From positions 25,786 through 89,785 of the forward strand of contig NZ_BMYK01000026.1 in NCBI RefSeq assembly GCF_014652235.1: DNA of 64,000 nt, written 5' to 3'. The stretch comes from Pseudorhodoferax aquiterrae. GTDB taxonomy: Bacteria > Pseudomonadota > Gammaproteobacteria > Burkholderiales > Burkholderiaceae_C. Under the pieces are notes generated by a model. That model worked only from the letters and a program-made list of their open reading frames with translations. It was not told where the DNA came from and made no database searches. The translations under genes were made by a program, and so were the position numbers. Each line of letters begins with the position of its first letter. Within the stretch, counting starts at the first letter, position 1. Below are positions 45,790 through 55,001 of this stretch, piece after piece.

Positions 45790-47475
45790 GTGCTCCGCCC
45801 GCGACCACAGCGGGGCAATCCTCAACGTCCACTACGAATGCCGCATACGAAAAAGCACGGTGTCCAAGTTCTCGATCACGGCGACACGGCCGGAGACCCA
45901 AGTGCGTTCAGCGTCCTCGATGATGCCCCCGGGCCATCGTCCACGGGGACCGGGACGCGCGCAGCCAGGTGGCTGATCGGTTTCGCGCTGGCTGCGCTCG
46001 TCGTCGCCAACGGTTGGCTCATCGTGAAATCGCGTCGGCACGTGATCGAACAAACGCACGCCGTCAACACGAACCTCGCACGAGCCGTCTCCGAGCAAGT
46101 CGAGCTGTCCTTAGCCCAGGTGGACCAGCTGCTAGACACCGTGGTGGAAGAGCTGGAGCGTGCCGACGTCACGTCCGATTCGTTGCTTCGTCTGCAACCT
46201 GTGCTGGTGAATCACGTGGCCAGGACCGAGCAATTGAGCGGCATGTTCGTCTACGACGCGAAGGGGGCATGGATCGCGACTTCCGAGGCGAAATGGGACT
46301 CGTCGTTCAACGATGCGCAGGCTGCGTACTTCGTCCACCATCGTGAAAGCCAAAGCGCCCTTGCTCGCGTGGGTGCACCCGTCCGAAGCCGTTCCTCCGA
46401 CGAGTGGGTCATCCCTGTATCACGCCGGATAAACGACGCCGAAGGACGGTTTGCCGGCGTTGCCTTGGCCACGTTGAGCGTGGACTACTACAGCCGTCTG
46501 CTTGGTCGTTTCAACTTGGGGGAGGGCGCGATCACCTTGACCATCGCAAGCCATTACGTCGCGCGGCACCCCAGCATCGTCACGAACGTGGGGCAGCCAG
46601 CGACCGTCCTCAACCCCTTCGTTGGTCCGGCGGGCTCGGGCTTCGGCTCGTCGGTATCACCCATCGACGGCGTCGACCGCTTCTTCAGTTTCGAACGCGC
46701 CCGCAGCCACCCATCATTGGTCATCGTGGCGGCGGGGAGGGAGCAGGTGCTCGCAGCGTGGCGGACCTCGTCCTGGCTTCAGTCGTTGTGGGTGTTGTTG
46801 CTGTGTCTCGCGCTGGCGATTGGCCTGCGTTTGATCCAATTGAATCTTCGCTACCGCATTCGCGCAGAGGAGGGGCTGCGCGATGCCCACGACGCTCTGG
46901 CCAAAGCGAACGTTCAGCTGCAACGCATCGCTAGGCTCGACAGCATGACCGGCTTACCGAACCGAGGAACCTTCGACCGACGGTTCGAGAGGGCATTCCG
47001 AAGTTCGCAAAGAGAGCAAGAGCCGTTGTCGATCATCATGGTCGACGTCGATCACTTCAAGCAGTTCAACGACACCTATGGCCATGTGAAAGGGGACAAC
47101 TGCTTGATCCGGGTGGCTGCGGCGTTGCGAACGGTGGTCCGGCGCCCCGAAGATCTCGTCGCGCGATACGGAGGCGAAGAGATGGCGTTGATGCTGCGCC
47201 AAACCGGTGCAGCCGGTGCCGCGTCGGTGGCAGAAGCGGCCCGTCGGGCGGTCAGGGATTTGGCGATCGAGCACGCGGGCTCCCCGCTAGGCAGGGTGAC
47301 GGTCAGTTTGGGTGTGGCGTCGTTGATCCCCGGGCGTGATCACGCGCGCACCGACCTGTTGATGTCTGCCGATGCCGCCTTGTACGACGCCAAGCGGCTT
47401 GGCCGCGATCGGGTGCATGTTGCGGGGTGGGACTCGCCAACATTGTCCCCCGTGCACGAGCACCTGCAACGCTAG
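45790..47475 (+). CDS. dCache-like membrane diguanylate cyclase with GGEEM motif
   Basis: The protein has up to 561 residues. GTG 45790 has a GAGG a few bases upstream; ATG 45838 is an alternative without RBS. TM1 (WLIGFALAALVVANGWLIV), a periplasmic sensor (about 80-330), TM2 (LWVLLLCLALAIGL) and a GGDEF domain (DSMTGLPNRGTFD, VDVDHFKQFNDTYG) are present. The active-site loop is GGEEM, with Met replacing the usual Phe, and the inhibitory site is RPED. The catalytic Glu residues remain, so activity is likely but not assured. Confidence 0.9.
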   Translation: MLRPRPQRGNPQRPLRMPHTKKHGVQVLDHGDTAGDPSAFSVLDDAPGPSSTGTGTRAARWLIGFALAALVVANGWLIVKSRRHVIEQTHAVNTNLARAVSEQVELSLAQVDQLLDTVVEELERADVTSDSLLRLQPVLVNHVARTEQLSGMFVYDAKGAWIATSEAKWDSSFNDAQAAYFVHHRESQSALARVGAPVRSRSSDEWVIPVSRRINDAEGRFAGVALATLSVDYYSRLLGRFNLGEGAITLTIASHYVARHPSIVTNVGQPATVLNPFVGPAGSGFGSSVSPIDGVDRFFSFERARSHPSLVIVAAGREQVLAAWRTSSWLQSLWVLLLCLALAIGLRLIQLNLRYRIRAEEGLRDAHDALAKANVQLQRIARLDSMTGLPNRGTFDRRFERAFRSSQREQEPLSIIMVDVDHFKQFNDTYGHVKGDNCLIRVAAALRTVVRRPEDLVARYGGEEMALMLRQTGAAGAASVAEAARRAVRDLAIEHAGSPLGRVTVSLGVASLIPGRDHARTDLLMSADAALYDAKRLGRDRVHVAGWDSPTLSPVHEHLQR

Positions 47476-47574
47476 CGCCACCGGTTGGACGACGCCGGTA
47501 GTGGGCCGTCTCTGTCAAACCGGCAATTGCCGATTGCGTACCGTGGCTGCTCTTCACACCCACAGGAGATCACC

Positions 47575-48051
47575 ATGGAAGAAAAGAGCAAAGTCGGTAC
47601 GGGTGCCGCCATCGGCGCGGTAGGCGGTGGCATCGCGGGCGGGGCGGCTGCCGGCGCTGCCGTTGGCGGAATGACCGGTCCCGTTGGAGCAGCGGTCGGA
47701 GCTGCCGTCGGTGCGGCGGTCGGCGCGCTTGCCGGCAAAGCGACGAAGGTCGATCCTGTCGCCGAGGACAACTACTGGCGAGACAACTACAGCAGCCGGC
47801 CGTATGCCAGCGGGGCCAGCTACGACGACTACGGCCCGGCCTACTCGTACGGCTCCAGCGCCTACGAAAAGTATCCCGGCCGGTCGTTCGACGACGTCGA
47901 GTCCGAACTAGGATCTGGCTGGACCGGCTCGCGCGGCCGGTCGTCGCTGGAGTGGGAACGCGCCAAGCACGCGTCTCGCGATGCCTGGGACCGCGTGAGC
48001 AACGCCGTGGAACGCGCGATTCCAGGCGACTCGGATCGGGACGGGCGTTGA
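47575..48051 (+). CDS. glycine-zipper small protein
   Basis: The protein has 158 residues, starting at ATG 47575 behind a strong RBS (AGGAGAT). Residues about 8-55 are a Gly/Ala zipper (repeated GAAxGAxxG) likely to associate with membrane or self-assemble. The rest is Tyr/Ser/Asp-rich with DNYWRDNYSSRPY and a helical tail. It resembles Burkholderiales stress-linked proteins of unknown role. It is single, with a hairpin after it. Confidence 0.75.
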   Translation: MEEKSKVGTGAAIGAVGGGIAGGAAAGAAVGGMTGPVGAAVGAAVGAAVGALAGKATKVDPVAEDNYWRDNYSSRPYASGASYDDYGPAYSYGSSAYEKYPGRSFDDVESELGSGWTGSRGRSSLEWERAKHASRDAWDRVSNAVERAIPGDSDRDGR

Positions 48052-48060
48052 CGCTCGGCT

Positions 48061-48080
48061 CCCCAGCGTCAGCGCTGGGG
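48061..48080. terminator. 8-bp GC hairpin between convergent genes
   Basis: Bases 48061-48068 pair with 48073-48080 (loop TCAG), 10 bp after the glycine-zipper stop and before the convergent SRAP gene end. There is no T-run; it may serve as a bidirectional end structure. Confidence 0.4.
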
Positions 48081-48114
48081 CGCTGCAGCGCAAAGAGCGT
48101 CGTTCCTCACGGTC

Positions 48115-49146
48115 TCATGACTGCGCCGCTTGCGACCCTCGCTTCACCCTGCCAAACGAGAATGGCTCGTGGCTCCACCGGGCGTCCCGCGGTTTGGCGT
48201 AGGTGAACTGCATCCGGGTGTGCGGTCTGTCGTCGAGGATCGCTTCCAACTCTGATGCGGGTCGCCCTTGAGGTGTCAACCAAGCCGCGACGTTTTCCTT
48301 CTTCAGCACCGCCAGCGTAGTCGATCCACCCGCGGGCTCACCATCTGCTGCCGACGAATCGCTGATGACAGCGAAGGACCACAGCTCCGGAGCGCCATCC
48401 TCCTGCCAATGAGACCAGATGCACGGAACAAGAAGGGCTGTGCCGTCAGCGGCCGTGTGCGTGACCTCCGTGGTGGTGATCTCCTCTCGCGGGCCTAGGC
48501 GACGCTTTTCGAGAACGTGCGCAGCCAGCGACTCCTTGAATGCCTCCAAGGCGATGACGCCGTGGGTATGGCCGTAGTGCTCGCGCCAGATGCCCTGCAG
48601 ACTGTTGCGCGCAACCACGTGTGATCCAGCCAATCGCCGATCGGCTTTGCTGGTCCACCGGGAGGGCCGACATTGAAGTCGCATCGGCCTGACGATCGAA
48701 CGCCCGTCATGGAACGTCACGAGGGGCACCCATGTGCCCGGAACGACGCGGGTCGATGCATGAGCGACGACACCTTCCATCAGCTGCTTGCGCTCCAACC
48801 TCGCATCGATCAGTTCACGCTCGACCGTTCTCCTTCGCACCATGACCGAGTTGCGCCTCGGCACTGTCATCGTCAATTCGATGTCGTGAAGTCGTTTGCT
48901 CAAGGTCCCGATGCTGGCTTCGATGAGTTTGAGACGGTCATTGCGATGATTGCGGATCAGTTGCCGGATCGCTCGCAAGTCGGCAGTGTCGTGGGAGAGG
49001 AATGCCTGCTCAAGTTCCATCGGAACGCAAACGGGCTCACCGGCGGACCGGCGCTCGAGCATTTGCTGGAACGCGGCAGTGCAAACGAGGCTGCCGAACT
49101 CGGCTTGGTACTTGTAGGGATCGGCCCAAACGGTTGCGGAAAACAT
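48115..49146 (-). CDS. SRAP/HMCES-like protein lacking Cys2
   Basis: The protein has 343 residues. The N-terminus MFSATVWADPYKYQ, the segment ARNSLQGIWREHYGHTHG, and ALLVPCIWSHWQ ... LWSFAVI match, from memory, a long SRAP-type subfamily that normally begins Met-Cys. SRAP proteins (HMCES/YedK) use the Cys2 amine/thiol to crosslink abasic DNA. Here residue 2 is Phe, so that chemistry should be absent unless a different start is used; no in-frame Met-Cys exists just upstream. Residues 60-130 form a charged coiled insert. It is probably an inactive or repurposed relative. Confidence 0.7.
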   Translation of the reverse strand: MFSATVWADPYKYQAEFGSLVCTAAFQQMLERRSAGEPVCVPMELEQAFLSHDTADLRAIRQLIRNHRNDRLKLIEASIGTLSKRLHDIELTMTVPRRNSVMVRRRTVERELIDARLERKQLMEGVVAHASTRVVPGTWVPLVTFHDGRSIVRPMRLQCRPSRWTSKADRRLAGSHVVARNSLQGIWREHYGHTHGVIALEAFKESLAAHVLEKRRLGPREEITTTEVTHTAADGTALLVPCIWSHWQEDGAPELWSFAVISDSSAADGEPAGGSTTLAVLKKENVAAWLTPQGRPASELEAILDDRPHTRMQFTYAKPRDARWSHEPFSFGRVKRGSQAAQS

Positions 49147-49298
49147 CTATCGATTCGTCGATTGCACGGATTGATCTGTGCAACGTTTGTGCGTGCTAAA
49201 GGTGGTGGGGTGGCGCTGCTCTCTCAAGCAGACCGTCGTGCGGCATCGGCGTTCCGGGCATCGTCTGCCGTGGCTCTCACCAAACAGCTGCGCTCAAG

Positions 49299-49571
49299 TT
49301 ACCGAATCTGATGGGCTGCGCGAAACACGATGCGGTGCCGGTCGCCTTCGTGAAGGAAGGTGAAATCGCTCAAGACAAGGCTGACGCCTCGGTAAGTGAC
49401 GTTCAAGGGTCCACCGAACAGCTGTCGCGAAGCTTGCTGAACGTACGCCTCGCTGCCTTCGATCTCGACAGCGAGATGCGTGGAACTCACTGCAGCGGCT
49501 CGGCACATTGTGCCGCCATCTTTGCCAAGGCCTTCGATCGCGATCGGATGCATGGAGAACACGTGGTCCAT
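49299..49571 (-). CDS. small hypothetical protein
   Basis: A 90-residue frame from ATG 49571 (start MDHVFSMHPIAIEG) looks beta-rich (LNVTYRGVSLVLSDFTFLHEG). A longer start at 49724 is possible. No RBS of note and no recognised family. Confidence 0.42.
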   Translation of the reverse strand: MDHVFSMHPIAIEGLGKDGGTMCRAAAVSSTHLAVEIEGSEAYVQQASRQLFGGPLNVTYRGVSLVLSDFTFLHEGDRHRIVFRAAHQIR

Positions 49572-49800
49572 TCTCGGAGCCACGCGACGCGGCGCTGGGC
49601 GGACCAGCTCGTTCCGATGGGCTCCGATTAGTTTCGATGCTCCAAAGCATAGCTGTGCCGGACCTGCGTCTTCGCGCATGGATGTCACGAATCTCAGCGA
49701 CTGACGCCCTTTAGCAACACACAAGTTCGTGAACGAAACGCTTCTGCGCTCTGCTTGGCTGCGGGCCGCGGCGAACGGCTCCGCAGTCGGACCTGAACGC

Positions 49801-50238
49801 TCAGTCCTTCAGATCGGCAGGGACGTTACCGCCGTTCTCTGCCACCTTGTTCATGACCTGGCGGTGGAGCCAGATGTTCATGGACGCGGAGTCGTTCGTG
49901 TCTCCGGTGTAGTGCAATTCTTGGGCGAGTTCCTTTCGGGCTGCCAAAGAGCTGTCCAAGCCGAGCAGCTTCATGAGATCGACGATCGACGTGCGCCAGT
50001 TCAGCTTTTCACCTGCCGCTGCCGCTTTGTCGTTGAGCAGCTTTTCTACGTCCACCTGCGTGATGGGACGGGGCGGAGCAGAGGACCCAGGCCCCGTGCT
50101 CGGTGCACCTGACGGCGCGGCCTGGGGCGCTGCGGAAGGTGCGGGTGGCTGTGCCTGCGGCGCTGCAGGCGCGTCGTTCTTCGGTTGTGCGTGCGCAGAC
50201 GGAAAAATCTTGCTGAGGATGTTGCTGAGAATGCCCAT
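49801..50238 (-). CDS. DUF3597 domain protein
   Basis: The protein has 145 residues from ATG 50238 (RBS GGAG). It opens MGILSNILSKIFPSAHA, a DUF3597 hallmark, then a Pro/Ala-rich linker (residues 20-60) and a helical C-terminal domain (VDVEKLLNDKAAAAGEKLNW, LMKLLGLDSSLAARKELAQ). Its role is unknown. It is monocistronic. Confidence 0.85.
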   Translation of the reverse strand: MGILSNILSKIFPSAHAQPKNDAPAAPQAQPPAPSAAPQAAPSGAPSTGPGSSAPPRPITQVDVEKLLNDKAAAAGEKLNWRTSIVDLMKLLGLDSSLAARKELAQELHYTGDTNDSASMNIWLHRQVMNKVAENGGNVPADLKD

Positions 50239-50388
50239 TGAACGCTCCAGGTTGGAAAGCTGATCAGTGTGGCCGTGTGCTTCTGTGGTCACGTGGGACA
50301 ACACCGCCGACGCCGGACGGTCTCCACCTGCTTGTCTGGCAGATGGCATCGCCATCACCATGGGACGTGACGGCGGCAGCAGTGGTGC

Positions 50389-50703
50389 TCAGGGAGCGCC
50401 TGAACCTGACGATGCCGGATCGGGGTTGGACGGCGAGCGCCGCAATTCGGCTTCGAGGGGGGCGTTTCGGCCGCGGTAGCAGGCGCGCAGCGCGGCCTCC
50501 AGTGCGCTATCGAGTGCCTCGGCACCGGTCAGGTCTGGGTAGGATGGTTCAAGCAACGGCGCAAGTCCGCTGTCGCCCCAATCCATGCGCGCCTGGGCAC
50601 CGGTCAGAGCTTGGTCGACGCTGACGCCCGCGTGCTCCAAGTACAACAGGGCCGCCGCAAAGCCTCTTTCGCGATCGGCTTCTGACGCACCCGGCGCCAC
50701 CAA
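50389..50703 (-). CDS. small hypothetical protein (start uncertain)
   Basis: A 104-residue frame from TTG 50703 is acidic and helical with coding-like codons (GFAAALLYLEHAGVSVDQAL). The frame is open further upstream and contains CRQCEG there, so the true start may be earlier and non-canonical. It may follow the small membrane gene at 50792-51025. Confidence 0.4.
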   Translation of the reverse strand: MVAPGASEADRERGFAAALLYLEHAGVSVDQALTGAQARMDWGDSGLAPLLEPSYPDLTGAEALDSALEAALRACYRGRNAPLEAELRRSPSNPDPASSGSGAP

Positions 50704-50791
50704 CTCCAGCTGGTCAGAGCCCTCACATTGCCTGCACAGGGTGGGGCTTGAGTGCCCGGGACTGGCGTTCCGAGACGTGCGTGGCCTACGT

Positions 50792-51025
50792 TCAACGCAG
50801 CAGCTCCGGCAAAGCCGTCGGATCGACGCCGACCAGCCCTGCCATCAGAGCAAACACCAAGGCGGCCCGAACGGCCACACTGTGACGCAGCGTCCACATC
50901 ACCACGCCGGGCGCCCACCGCCAGCCCATCCTGTCGCGCACGTACCGCGCGTGCTCGATCCCGCTTCGCTTGCGCAGGTACTCGAGATGCTGCGCGTTCG
51001 TTGCTTCTCGGCTGGTCGTTTTCAC
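50792..51025 (-). CDS. small membrane protein (hypothetical)
   Basis: The protein has 77 residues: a basic N-terminal half (start MKTTSREATNAQHLEYLRKR) and one hydrophobic segment (AALVFALMAGLVGVD). No family was recognised. It is probably a single-pass inner-membrane protein. Confidence 0.5.
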   Translation of the reverse strand: MKTTSREATNAQHLEYLRKRSGIEHARYVRDRMGWRWAPGVVMWTLRHSVAVRAALVFALMAGLVGVDPTALPELLR

Positions 51026-52410
51026 GATGGGCTTTCAGAAGAGTCCATGACAACGGAGTGCCGCACGTAATGCGGCGACCTGCTGATCCAAACGGAATCT
51101 GCGACTGCAAGCCGCCAGTCGGCCCGAAAGGGGTGATGCGGCCCGAGGGGCGCGGTCAGGCAGCGCAATGGAGTGCGGTGAGATCTCGCATGCATGGACA
51201 CCTCCAGTCCAGGTTTGACCGCGACGGCCGCGGTACGGTGATGGGCGGTTGGCTGCTCCTAGCAACTCTCAGGCCGTCATGCGAGGCCGCTGTTTTGTAT
51301 CGATTTATCGCTTTTTCGGCTGACTCGTGGCAAGGCGCTCGACACCACGGCTATCCGATATGCATCCAAATGTAACATTTGTGCCGTATTTCTGCGTGCT
51401 TGTGGTCGGATGCGACATGGCTCCAAATCACCCGCTTCGTTGGTCGGCATTTTTCCCGCTGTGTATCAGTCAGTTGCACGCGTCGTCATGTTTTGGTCGA
51501 GCCAAGCAGCTTTTCTACTGCTCAGGGTTCGGGCGAGATCCGGGCAGGGCATGTGACGACTCTTCCCGATTGGTTCTCCTCCCGCACCGTGGGGTCGACC
51601 TAAGGCTCGCTCCGACATGGCGGCGGCAATAGACGTCAACTGATAGTCGCAGCGCCGCGGGCGCGGCTAGCCGTATTTGCATTACTTCTGCAGCGCTTCT
51701 TTGGCGGAGCGTGCTGATTTCGAAGCGGGTCGAGACGGCATCCGAATCGAGCTGGATCAGCAAAGCATCGCACCGAGTCAGCTGGTCAACTGCCGCGGGG
51801 TCAAACGGAGCTGGGACTGCGAAAACCAAGTGAGCGCTCGCTCAGTTCATCGGGGCCGCATTGCGTCACGGCTTCTCTGACGGTCCGCCGACTTTCGCAT
51901 GGGACGAAGTGTTCAGTCAGACGGCGGGCGAATGCGAACCGAAGCACCGGCAGTTCGATCAATTGCACGAACTTCAATACTGCATGTCTTACCCGCAGCG
52001 GTAGCGAGCGTCAGCGCGCCCACCGTTGACGAAGTGCACGCGAGACCGAAACCATTCTCGTGATACCCAGTTCTCGGCAAGCCAAGAGATGCCTGTGCGT
52101 CGCTTGCACCTGGGCCGGAAATGAGGTCAGCGGCCGTCCGCCGACGCAAGTTCTTCGCGGCAGCGTTGGAGCTCCGGTGGTTTTCTTCCTGCGACCGGAC
52201 CGACCACCGACATGCGCGTGGCAAATGGGTGCGTTCTCCCCGGGCACGGCTGGCTCAGCGATCGTCCCGCCTCGGATCGGAAAAACGGCCAAAGTACGAT
52301 CTTCGATGGCGCATTTTTATTGACCGGCGCGACCGCCGTTACGACGCGGCTGGACCGGCCGGTCGCCCGCCGCTAGCCTTCAGCCATGACGTTGCATACG
52401 CGAGGTGAAC
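51026..52410. other. 1.4-kb gene-poor stretch
   Basis: No gene could be supported. The part 51280-51500 is clearly less GC-rich than flanking DNA, with TTTGTATCGATTTATCGC and AAATGTAACATTTG-type palindromic sequence near 51367. The region may be a decayed insertion or foreign DNA. A GAGGTG RBS at the right end belongs to the next gene. Confidence 0.4.
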
Positions 52411-53025
52411 ATGATGACGATGCAGGAACGGGTACGAGAGCACGCGGTGGCTGCAGGCATCTTGGCGGCGGACGAAGGGATGAACAGCTACGTGGCGGAG
52501 GGCGCCGCTTGGTGCGCCGACGCATGCGCGCACGCGGTGCGGGCCGGCACCGACCTGCGGGACGTTTCTGCGGACCTCTGTCTGCACATGCGCAAGGCGG
52601 GCGCGTCCGGGGCTGAGCAAGCCTTCGCTCAGCTGGTCATCGCCGAGATCGAGGCGTTGATCGGGCGCATGGCAGATGCCGAAGAGGACGACGATGTGTT
52701 CGACGCCATCGTCGCTCGCTTCGAATGGACCGAGCGCGTGCACGAGGGAGAGGCCATCAAGCAACTGCTCAGGATCGAGAACGCTGGCGACCTCTGTGCC
52801 CGAGAGCGTCTCCAAAGCAAGCAGATCTACGAAACCGCATTGCTCGCTCACTTTGGCAATAGGGCGCGGGCCTTTCGTGCATGGGCGGTTTGGGCCGCTG
52901 ATCCGGATTCGATAGAAGCAGCACCGTGGCGGGCGCACCACGATCGAGCCCAGCAGCTCGCTTTTGCCGGCCTGGACCTTGTTGCTGCCGCTCGCGTGTC
53001 GGTGCGTTTCAGCTTGCATCCGTGA
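52411..53025 (+). CDS. hypothetical protein
   Basis: The protein has 204 residues from ATG 52411 (GAGGTG 4 nt upstream). It is soluble, helical and acidic in the middle (ADAEEDDDVFDAIVARFEW). Cys residues at about 35 and 40 may matter. No family was recognised. Confidence 0.65.
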   Translation: MMTMQERVREHAVAAGILAADEGMNSYVAEGAAWCADACAHAVRAGTDLRDVSADLCLHMRKAGASGAEQAFAQLVIAEIEALIGRMADAEEDDDVFDAIVARFEWTERVHEGEAIKQLLRIENAGDLCARERLQSKQIYETALLAHFGNRARAFRAWAVWAADPDSIEAAPWRAHHDRAQQLAFAGLDLVAAARVSVRFSLHP

Positions 53026-53109
53026 TGGTAGCGACGGCGGCGACGCAGCAGCCGGCGATCGGGCCGACTGGACCGCATAATGCGTTGAAGCCGCCCCTAC
53101 CGCGTACCC

Positions 53110-53493
53110 GTGCCCAGAGCCATCTCCGAGATCAAGTCACCACCATCGTGCCCCGACGAACCGAGGTCGGATCCTCGGTCCATCCCCCGCGGTGAAGCGT
53201 ACAGGTTGGCCTTGTCGTTCAACCGCAAGAGGCTTGGTCTCGCCGCCTTTCAATGGGTCGCGTTGTGGCGAACGACCGCAGGCCCCGCCTCCCGATCTTT
53301 CCCCTTGGACGCGCACGGCTTCGCAGAAACACTGAGAGGGGCGGCCACGACGATCCTCATGGAGACGGGCATGGCGGTCCCCGAAGCGGAGCTTGAGATC
53401 GCGGGCTACAAAGAGCGTCGCGTGAACGAATACCTGCGTGGCCTGGCCTTGCGGACAGCGAACGCGGTCCATCCCTCCCGGACTGCTGTCTAG
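53110..53493 (+). CDS. hypothetical protein
   Basis: The protein has 127 residues from GTG 53110. The first ~25 residues are Pro-rich and less certain; after RGEAYRLALSFNRKRLGLA it reads as a compact soluble protein with KERRVNEYLRGLAL near the end. No family was recognised. It converges on the coupled minus-strand run at 53519. Confidence 0.5.
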   Translation: MPRAISEIKSPPSCPDEPRSDPRSIPRGEAYRLALSFNRKRLGLAAFQWVALWRTTAGPASRSFPLDAHGFAETLRGAATTILMETGMAVPEAELEIAGYKERRVNEYLRGLALRTANAVHPSRTAV

Positions 53494-53518
53494 GGCGACG
53501 TCGCGCTGACCCGCGGCG

Positions 53519-53695
53519 TCAAGCGACCCGCACGCCAAGCAGCTTGTTCAACTGCTGTCCACGGTCGCGCGCAAGCCGCTTCAATTCTTCGAGTTCGTCT
53601 GCGCTCAGTCGAGCCGACGGCGGACGGGGCCGAGCGATGACGGCAAGCGTCGGCGGCTTGGCCCTCGCCAACGAACCGCTTCCATCATCCGCCAT
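53519..53695 (-). CDS. 58-aa micro-protein, coupled to upstream gene
   Basis: The ATG at 53695 overlaps the last 11 bases of the 155-residue gene upstream. The peptide has a Pro/Arg-rich first half and a helical second half (LSADELEELKRLARDRGQQL). Coupling and the clean codon pattern argue that it is real. The role is unknown. Confidence 0.6.
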   Translation of the reverse strand: MADDGSGSLARAKPPTLAVIARPRPPSARLSADELEELKRLARDRGQQLNKLLGVRVA

Positions 53696-54152
53696 CGGGA
53701 TGCGGAGACGATCCGTAGAATGCCTTCAAAAACGCGCGCCGTTCTTCCGGCGTCAGGTCGGGAACGTTCATATCCGGCGCGGTCACCGGGCCGTCGTCCA
53801 GCTCCGGAGGCGGGCAGGCATCCTCCGGTTCCAAACAGTCATCGATGGATTCCTGGACCTGTGTCCACAGCTCCTCCTCTGTCCATGCGCCTTCGTCAAA
53901 GTCGACCGTGATCAGAAGACCTCCTGCATCGAGGAGTCGGTAGAACTCGCGCTCGTTCGGCATGGCCTGGTTCGGTTGCCTCAGCAGCAGCGGCGTGGCC
54001 TCGCGTCCTGCAGCATGCTCCGCGTAGAGCAGGGCATCCTCCCAGGGCATCGTGTACGTTCGAATCAGGACCGTCCATTCGAAGCCGCCAACGGGTACCG
54101 CAGACGGGCCAAGCAAATAGGGCGTCGGGGCTTGAGTGCGGGGATCGGCCAT
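53685..54152 (-). CDS. hypothetical acidic protein
   Basis: The protein has 155 residues from ATG 54152. It has a central EREFYRLLDAGGLLITVDFD and an acidic, Pro-rich tail (PEDACPPPELDDGPVTAPD) ending in a short helix. No family was recognised. It is part of the run 55462-53519 of closely spaced minus-strand genes. Confidence 0.65.
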   Translation of the reverse strand: MADPRTQAPTPYLLGPSAVPVGGFEWTVLIRTYTMPWEDALLYAEHAAGREATPLLLRQPNQAMPNEREFYRLLDAGGLLITVDFDEGAWTEEELWTQVQESIDDCLEPEDACPPPELDDGPVTAPDMNVPDLTPEERRAFLKAFYGSSPHPDGG

Positions 54153-54258
54153 GCGCGATGGTAGGTCGCAAGACGAATCGACGCCACGTGTGAACGTTTT
54201 GAGGTGAAGCGCGTCTACGAGCGAGCGCATGGCCGCATCGACTGTGGACTTCGGTGAA

Positions 54259-54723
54259 TCATCGAGGTGAAGGACGGTCCATGCGAATCTTGGCCGATGA
54301 CCACGGCGAATCCTGTCCTGACCACTTGGCGTGTTCGTCGCACAAGCAGAGCATCAGAGACCCGTCGCGCCGCAAGGTCGCCGATGTGCCGCACACCATG
54401 CAGCGGGAGGCGCACGCCGCATGCACACTTTCGACGCATTGCTGAATGGCAGCCTGGCAGTGGGCAAGCTCTTGCGCCGCCACCGCGGTGGAAGGCTCGC
54501 AGGTTGGCAGCCCAAGGTAAAAGTACACCCGGAAACGTCCGAACTTTTCTTTGATCTGCAGGAAGTGAAAAACGAAGGGGCGGCCGGCAAGCAGTGCGTC
54601 GATCTCGTCGCACAGGACCACGAAGGGGGGAAGCCAACCGGCGTACAGGTCCAACGTGTTCGACAGCTTGAACATGTACGGGTAGCGCTCGACCAGCGCA
54701 CGGACCTGGGATTCTTCCTTCAT
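54259..54723 (-). CDS. small zinc-finger-like hypothetical protein
   Basis: The protein has 154 residues from ATG 54723 (RBS AAGGTGA; a GTG at 54732 is an alternative). IKEKFGRFRVYFYLG followed by a CMVCG ... CLCDEH cysteine/histidine set suggests a metal-binding C-terminal finger, as in small DUF proteins with an IKEKFG core. It is in the run of coupled genes. Confidence 0.65.
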   Translation of the reverse strand: MKEESQVRALVERYPYMFKLSNTLDLYAGWLPPFVVLCDEIDALLAGRPFVFHFLQIKEKFGRFRVYFYLGLPTCEPSTAVAAQELAHCQAAIQQCVESVHAACASRCMVCGTSATLRRDGSLMLCLCDEHAKWSGQDSPWSSAKIRMDRPSPR

Positions 54724-54761
54724 CCCGCTCACCTTACCGCTTCGAGCAAGAATGCGCTGCC

Positions 54762-55001
54762 TTACTTTCCCGTCTTGCGCGGTCGAAATCGACCCTTTCG
54801 AAAGACCCCGACGGTTCGCGTTCCGTCCTCGCTTTCCTGGAGCAAGAACCCAGGGTGATCGGGATCCGCAAAATAGGCGTGGATTGCTGGATTGCCTTTG
54901 AACACGGCGCCGCGATGCAGCCCCGGTTTGCGCAAGGGGCGGCCCAGTCTACGAAGCAACTCGCCGGCCGACTGGGACGGGTCGTCGGCTCTTGCCGTCA
55001 A
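54762..55001 (-). CDS. 79-aa hypothetical protein, TTG start overlapping upstream stop
   Basis: A TTG at 55001 overlaps the stop of the membrane protein gene as TTGA. The protein contains GNPAIHAYFADPDHPGFLL and a basic C-terminus RKGRFRPRKTGK. No ATG is available before the coding-like part, so a TTG start with coupling is the best reading. No family was recognised. Confidence 0.5.
   Translation of the reverse strand: MTARADDPSQSAGELLRRLGRPLRKPGLHRGAVFKGNPAIHAYFADPDHPGFLLQESEDGTRTVGVFRKGRFRPRKTGK

Noticed and set aside
51515..51829. Minus-strand 104-codon frame
   Set aside because: Codon pattern weak, no RBS, no recognised features; left out as likely chance.
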